Of a stretch of DNA of 64,000 bases, positions 60,087 to 64,000 are shown one piece after another. Below the pieces are notes generated by a model. The model ran no database searches, was not told the origin of the DNA, and saw only the letters and a program-made list of their open reading frames with translations. The DNA lies in the NCBI GenBank assembly GCA_963724705.1, contig CAVRVS010000004.1, forward strand, positions 1,426,001-1,490,000, given 5' to 3'. A program made the translations under genes and the position numbers. Position 1 is the stretch's first letter, and the number at the start of each line of letters is the position of its first letter. Origin of the DNA: DASQPR01 sp963724705. Its GTDB lineage: Bacteria > Actinomycetota > Actinomycetes > Mycobacteriales > Micromonosporaceae.

Positions 60087-60905
60087 TTATCCGCGGCGCA
60101 GCGCGCGCGCCGAGGCGTAGAGGCAGACGGCGGCGGCCGCCGCGAGGTTCAGGCTCTCGGCCCGGCCGTACAGCGGGACGTGCACCCGGGCATCGGTCGC
60201 CCCGGCCAGATCCTCGGGCAGGCCATGGGCCTCCGAGCCGAATACCCACGCCGTCGGCCCGTCGAGCGCGCCGTCGTCGGCGAGGGTGTCGAGGTCCTGC
60301 TCGCCGTACGCGTCGGCAGCGAGCACCGTCAGGCCGGCGTCCCGTACGGTCGAGATCACAGCGGCCGGGTCACCGGAGCGTACGACGTCGAGGTGGAACA
60401 GACTGCCGGCCGAGGCCCGGACCGCCTTGCCGTTGTACGGATCGACCGTCTCGCCGGCGAACACCACGGCGTCGGCCCCGGCGGCGTCGGCCGTGCGGAG
60501 CACCGTGCCGGCGTTACCCGGATCGCGAATCCCCACGAGTATGGCGACCAGCCGCGGCCGCCGGGTCAGCGCGTCGGACAGCGCGACGTCCAGATGTCGG
60601 CACACCGCCACTACACCCTGTGGCGTCACGGTCTCGGCGACCGCCGCCAAGCCGTCGTCGGTCACGATCGACACCGTGGCCGTCTCGGCCCGAGCGGCGT
60701 CTACGAACGCCGGATACCGCTCGTACGCCTCACGGGTAGCGAACAATTCCACGACGCATCCGGGTCGGGCCAAGGCCTCCCGTACCGCCTGCGGTCCTTC
60801 GGCCAGAAAGAGCGCGGACGCGTCGCGGTCCCGGCGGCGCTGGAGTCGCCGGGCAGCAACAACCCGGGGCGTCCGCTGTGTGAACGGAGCTGCCCCGGGC
60901 TGCAT
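60087..60905 (-). CDS. TrmH/SpoU-family rRNA 2'-O-methyltransferase
   Basis: The 272-residue protein has an N-terminal substrate-binding domain (LFLAEGPQAVREAL) and a C-terminal SPOUT knot: motif 1 LVGIRDPGNAGTVLRTADAAGAD, motif 2 AWVFGSEAHGLPE and motif 3 VPLYGRAESLNLAAAAAVCLY. It methylates a ribose in rRNA; relatives in this spot are annotated TsnR-like. It follows rplT by 9 bp, so it belongs to the infC operon. Confidence 0.93.
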   Translation of the reverse strand: MQPGAAPFTQRTPRVVAARRLQRRRDRDASALFLAEGPQAVREALARPGCVVELFATREAYERYPAFVDAARAETATVSIVTDDGLAAVAETVTPQGVVAVCRHLDVALSDALTRRPRLVAILVGIRDPGNAGTVLRTADAAGADAVVFAGETVDPYNGKAVRASAGSLFHLDVVRSGDPAAVISTVRDAGLTVLAADAYGEQDLDTLADDGALDGPTAWVFGSEAHGLPEDLAGATDARVHVPLYGRAESLNLAAAAAVCLYASARALRRG

Positions 60906-60914
60906 GCGTGTGGG

Positions 60915-61307
60915 TCAGGCGGCCTGAGCCGCGGCGCCGCCGATGCCCTCGGCCTGCACGGCCGCGCGAGCGACCTCGACCAGCGCGGCAAACGCCGCGG
61001 CGTCGTTCACGGCCAGGTCGGCGAGGATCTTGCGATCCACCTCGACACCGGCCAGGCGCAGACCCTGGATCAAGCGGTTGTACGTCATGCCGTTCGCGCG
61101 CGCAGCCGCGTTGATGCGAGTGATCCACAACTGGCGGAAGTCGCCCTTGCGGTCGCGGCGGTCGCGGTACGAGTACTGCATCGAGTGCAGTACCTGCTCC
61201 TTGGCCTTGCGGTAGAGCCGGGACCGCTGGCCCCGGTAGCCGCTTGCGGTCTCCAGGACGGTACGGCGCTTCTTCTGGGCGTTGACAGCCCTCTTGACGC
61301 GTGCCAC
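60915..61307 (-). CDS. rplT: 50S ribosomal protein L20
   Basis: The 130-residue protein starts MARVKRAVNAQKKRRTVLE and contains YRDRRDRKGDFRQLWITRIN, diagnostic for L20. The C-terminal Ala-rich tail is a few residues longer than usual. Third gene of the infC operon. Confidence 0.98.
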   Translation of the reverse strand: MARVKRAVNAQKKRRTVLETASGYRGQRSRLYRKAKEQVLHSMQYSYRDRRDRKGDFRQLWITRINAAARANGMTYNRLIQGLRLAGVEVDRKILADLAVNDAAAFAALVEVARAAVQAEGIGGAAAQAA

Positions 61308-61339
61308 GTCAGTCTCCTCTTCGTCTTCGGTGGCGCGCG

Positions 61340-61534
61340 TTAGCGGCCGAGCAGCTTCTTGACGCGCTTGAGGTCCGACTTGGCCACCAGGGACAGCGAG
61401 TCAAGACGGCGCTTTTGCGAGCCGGACTTGTGCACGAACTTGTGCACGTTGTTCGCCGACTGCGTCATGATCTTCCCGGTCCCAGTGATCCGGGTGCGCT
61501 TCTTCAACCCGGAGTGGGGCTTCATCTTCGGCAT
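61340..61534 (-). CDS. rpmI: 50S ribosomal protein L35
   Basis: The 64-residue basic protein (MPKMKPHSGLKKRTRITGTG and SGSQKRRLDSL) is a typical L35. GGGAGA lies upstream of the ATG; infC ends 12 bp before it. Confidence 0.98.
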   Translation of the reverse strand: MPKMKPHSGLKKRTRITGTGKIMTQSANNVHKFVHKSGSQKRRLDSLSLVAKSDLKRVKKLLGR

Positions 61535-61546
61535 TACGTTGTCTCC

Positions 61547-62131
61547 CTATTGGTCGCCCGCATCGGGTGCGACCGCTGCGGCGGTGGCCTCGTCAGCCCC
61601 GGCGCGCGCGGCGGTCTTCACGTTGCGGTGCGGTGCGATCACCATGATCATGTTTCGACCGTCCTGCTTGGGCGCAGCCTCGACAAAGCCGAACTCACCA
61701 ATCTCGTCCTCTAGCCGGCGGAGCAGCCGATAACCCAACTCGGGGCGGCTCTGCTCGCGACCACGGAACATGATCGTGACCTTGACTTTGTCGCCGGCCT
61801 TCAGGAAGCGCAGGACGTGACCCTTCTTGGTCTCGTAGTCGTGCGCATCGATCTTGGGCCGGAGCTTCATCTCCTTGATGACGGTCTGTTGCTGGTTACG
61901 CCGCGCCTCGCGCGCCTTGAGTGCGCTCTCGTACTTGAACTTGCCGAAGTCCATGAGCTTGCACACCGGCGGGCGGGCCATCGGAGCAACTTCAACCAAA
62001 TCCAGATCCACGTCCGCGGCCAGCTGGAGTGCGCGTTCCAGGGAGACGATGCCTACCTGCTCACCCTCTGGGCCGACCAGGCGGACCTCACGGGACCGGA
62101 TCTGATCGTTGATGCGTGGTTCGACGCTGAT
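61547..62131 (-). CDS. infC: Translation initiation factor IF-3, probable AUC start
   Basis: IF-3 binds the 30S subunit and checks the initiation codon. The full 194-residue protein needs a start at ATC 62131: the N-terminal domain (ISVEPRINDQIRSREVRLVG then PEGEQVGIVSLERALQLAAD) is intact in frame. The only codons between the upstream in-frame TAG and the domain are ATA GAT GAA CCG ACT CGA GGA GGC CCC ATC. The SD GAGGAGG sits 4 bases before ATC. The first ordinary start (GTG 62011) would delete 40 residues. AUU/AUC starts on infC allow autoregulation in other bacteria. The C-terminal domain (KLRPKIDAHDYETKKGHVLR) is standard. Confidence 0.95.
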   Translation of the reverse strand: MSVEPRINDQIRSREVRLVGPEGEQVGIVSLERALQLAADVDLDLVEVAPMARPPVCKLMDFGKFKYESALKAREARRNQQQTVIKEMKLRPKIDAHDYETKKGHVLRFLKAGDKVKVTIMFRGREQSRPELGYRLLRRLEDEIGEFGFVEAAPKQDGRNMIMVIAPHRNVKTAARAGADEATAAAVAPDAGDQ

Positions 62132-62172
62132 GGGGCCTCCTCGAGTCGGTTCATCTATCTAGCGACCGACCC

Positions 62173-62209
62173 AAAAACGTCGGGCCCCGGCTATTTATGC
62201 CGGAGCCCG
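62173..62209 (-). terminator. Terminator-like hairpin in the infC leader
   Basis: On the minus strand an 11-bp GC stem with one G-U pair and a 7-base AU loop (62181-62209) is followed by a five-U run (62173-62177). It ends ~40 bases before the infC SD, as an attenuator would, and not after any gene. Confidence 0.7.
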
Positions 62210-62381
62210 CTCTCGACCGGTCGGCACGCCTTCGCGTGCACAAGATCGCCAGATCATCCTGGCGACCGACCGGACCCGGCAACTCGTCGTCACTCGGGTG
62301 GGAGCGGGCGCTCCGCTTGGGATGTGGTCGGCTGGCTCATCGGGCGACGGGCACGCCAAACACATATTGGTCGACCTCGCA

Positions 62382-62387
62382 AGTGTA
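62382..62387 (-). promoter_or_regulatory. Candidate -10 of the infC operon
   Basis: TACACT on the minus strand gives a start near 62375 and a ~245-base infC leader that includes the hairpin. No clear -35 is visible. The region 62132-62482 holds no gene. Confidence 0.45.
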
Positions 62388-62442
62388 GCAGTCGCCGAGC
62401 GCCGGGACCGAATCCTCAGATCGCCGGCGCGGCGTCGCCCTC

Positions 62443-62566
62443 CGCGGCTGCATCAACCGGCCGCTCGCGGCTCACGGCTGCATCACCGGCCGCTCGCGGC
62501 CGCGGCTGCGTCAACCGGCCGCTCGCGGCTCGCGGCTGCATCAACCGGCCGCTCGCGGCTCGCGGC
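62443..62566. repeat. ~30-bp tandem repeats spanning the end of the PH-domain gene
   Basis: About four copies of a unit reading GCGGCTGCATCAACCGGCCG then CTCGCGG. Two are inside the gene and encode repeated RERPVDAAA at its C-terminus; the others lie past the stop codon at 62483. Confidence 0.75.
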
Positions 62567-63016
62567 GAGGAGCCGGCGGAGCGCCCGTACGGTGTCCAGG
62601 GCGTACTCCTTGTCGGCGGCCTGTACGGCCATGACCGAGATCACGTCGTCGTCCTGCAGGTCGAGCGCCACCCAGGGCGACCCGCGGTCGAAGCGGACGG
62701 CCGCGATCACCGGCCATGGGAAGTACTTCCAGGCGAGAAGGTTGCGAACGCGTACGCCGTCGGCGTCGGCGATGATCCGCGGCCGGGTGAACATCAGCAC
62801 CGCCGCGGCGGCGAGCAGCCCGAGGAAGATCATCGCGATCTGATCCTCGACGTGGAACTCGCTCTTACCGCTGTCGGTCCGGCCGCGCAGCGTGAAGGCG
62901 ACGCTCGTGAAGATCACGACCACGAGCACGGCCGAAATGTAGGCCACCTTCTTGGCCTTGCGCGCTTGCGCATCCACCCTGGTCGCGGGTTCGCCGTGCA
63001 GCGCCGGTTCAGTCAC
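62483..63016 (-). CDS. PH-domain membrane protein of unknown function
   Basis: The 177-residue protein has two membrane helices (VAYISAVLVVVIFTSVAFTL and IAMIFLGLLAAAAVLMF) followed by a bacterial PH-like domain (RIIADADGVRVRNLLAWKYF, then PWPVIAAVRFDRGSPWVALD). The last ~25 residues are repeats. Genes of this type precede infC in other actinobacteria; the role is unknown. It starts at GTG 63016 and ends within a repeat tract. Confidence 0.85.
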   Translation of the reverse strand: MTEPALHGEPATRVDAQARKAKKVAYISAVLVVVIFTSVAFTLRGRTDSGKSEFHVEDQIAMIFLGLLAAAAVLMFTRPRIIADADGVRVRNLLAWKYFPWPVIAAVRFDRGSPWVALDLQDDDVISVMAVQAADKEYALDTVRALRRLLAASRERPVDAAASRERPVDAAAAASGR

Positions 63017-63292
63017 GGTTACTCAGTGTGCCACTAGCACCTGAGCAAGCGCCGCCGGCCCACTCGACCGGAACCGCCCTCGCAATCGCCCTCGCCACGA
63101 TCGCCCGTGCCACGATCGCCCTCTCCGCAATCGCCGTCCGCGGTCGGTTGCTTCGGTCGTGGCCGGGAATCGGCGGCCGGCCGGTCGCGCGGCGTCACGA
63201 CTCGCCGAGACCCAGCGCGACGCGCCGGGCTGGTCAGCCGGTTATGCACAGGGTCTGGCGGCTGGTCTCGGAGCTGGCCATAATTCGGTCCC

Positions 63293-64000
63293 ATGACCGC
63301 GTCGCCACCGATTCCTGCGCGCGGTGTGCCGGCCATCGCACCGCAAGTCGACGGCGACGAAACAGACGAGTTCGACGACTTCCTCGACGAACGACTGGCC
63401 GGTGCGCGCGTTGCGATCCGGGAACATCGTCTCCGGCCGGCGCGCGACATGCTGCTGGCGATGCTGCACGACCATCCGGACTCGGTCGCCGCGCTCACGT
63501 TGCTCGCGATCGTCTCGACGCTGCTGGGCGACCCCGGTGGCACGCTCCAGTTCGCCGACGCTGCCCTTCGGATCGCACCCGGACAGCCGAAGCTCTTGGC
63601 GATGCGCGCGACGGCGCTGTCCGCGTTCGGCCGCCGCACCGAGGCACGACTGGCCGCCGACGCGGCGATCGCCTACGAGCCGCGGTCGGCCGAGGCCTAC
63701 GCCGCCCGAGCCGGCGTCGACCTCGCCGAGCACAGCCCTTCCGGATACACCGCGGTTCTGGATGTAACGGCGCGTGCCCGATACGCCGTGGTCGGCACAT
63801 CGTCCTATGCGTTGATGTTGACCGCGCGTTACGCACGCGCACTCGATGGGCTCGGGGCACAGGCGCATGCGCGGACGGTGCTCGGCCGCTTGATCCGAGA
63901 GCACCCCGACAGCCCGACCCTGCGCATTCAGGCCGCCGAGTTCGAATCCGGTGCCTGGCGGTGGCGACGGACGGTCGGACATCTCGCCCGGCTGCTGTCC
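63293..64000 (+). CDS. TPR-like protein, 3' end cut by window edge
   Basis: An open frame of 236 codons runs from ATG 63293 off the right edge with no stop. It has paired helices with TPR spacing: PARDMLLAMLHDHPDSVAAL, GDPGGTLQFADAALRIAPGQ, then FGRRTEARLAADAAIAYEPR. G/C-ending codons dominate. A CATAAT hexamer ends 8 bases before the ATG without an SD, consistent with a leaderless mRNA. It diverges from the PH-domain gene across a 276-bp gap with no other gene. Function unknown. Confidence 0.75.
   Translation, partial: MTASPPIPARGVPAIAPQVDGDETDEFDDFLDERLAGARVAIREHRLRPARDMLLAMLHDHPDSVAALTLLAIVSTLLGDPGGTLQFADAALRIAPGQPKLLAMRATALSAFGRRTEARLAADAAIAYEPRSAEAYAARAGVDLAEHSPSGYTAVLDVTARARYAVVGTSSYALMLTARYARALDGLGAQAHARTVLGRLIREHPDSPTLRIQAAEFESGAWRWRRTVGHLARLLS

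Overview
The window is a high-GC (roughly two-thirds G+C by eye) chromosomal segment of an actinomycete. The evidence is the gene order, the GTG-rich starts and GTGA/ATGA stop-start overlaps, and an rRNA operon with the actinobacterial leader motif. I cannot name the genus. The order infC-rpmI-rplT-rRNA methyltransferase-pheST-arg genes ... mpg, tyrS, HAD phosphatase, tlyA-nadK-recN-steA-steB ... pyrG-Nudix-xerD ... parA-scpA-scpB-rluB is the conserved block known from Mycobacterium and relatives. It is transcribed almost entirely on the minus strand, so the text below follows it from high to low coordinates.

Translation block (about 64.0-56.1 kb): a partial TPR-like gene on the plus strand, a PH-domain membrane protein, then infC-rpmI-rplT-rRNA methyltransferase and pheS-pheT. 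infC appears to start at AUC and has a terminator-like hairpin in its leader. Next come an amidohydrolase, a large LuxR-type ATPase regulator and an NTF2-like protein (56-51.3 kb).

Arginine block (51.1-43.4 kb): argC-argB-argD-argF-argR-argG-argH, behind a recognisable promoter. argJ, normally between argC and argB, is absent. After it lie a sulfotransferase-like protein with a convergent class-IV aminotransferase, a 3-methyladenine glycosylase, a two-component pair, an alpha/beta hydrolase with an acyltransferase, a DinB-like protein and tyrS (43.4-34.7 kb).

rRNA operon (34.2-28.7 kb): 16S-23S-5S, with a promoter, a pre-23S processing stem, no spacer tRNA and a terminator hairpin.

Envelope and DNA-maintenance block (28.4-0 kb): an unusual Arg/Asp-repeat TPR protein with a poly-Asp tail, HAD phosphatase, SCP2 protein, a phasin-like protein with a histone-H1-like tail, tlyA, nadK, recN, steA, steB, an MraY-like transferase, murJ, a GT4 glycosyltransferase, a membrane alkaline-phosphatase-like protein, pyrG, a Nudix hydrolase, a broken MFS transporter, ald, xerD, parA, scpA, scpB and the start of rluB. 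It joins envelope assembly, nucleotide and NAD metabolism, DNA repair and chromosome segregation.

Quality caveat: six genes are frame-broken by 11 lesions in total. Every one reads as a single extra base, and removing one base per lesion restores a sensible protein. I suspect base-calling or consensus errors more than real pseudogenes, although the lesions fall mostly in dispensable genes. I found no CRISPR array, insertion sequence, prophage, tRNA or defence island; this is mostly a housekeeping region.
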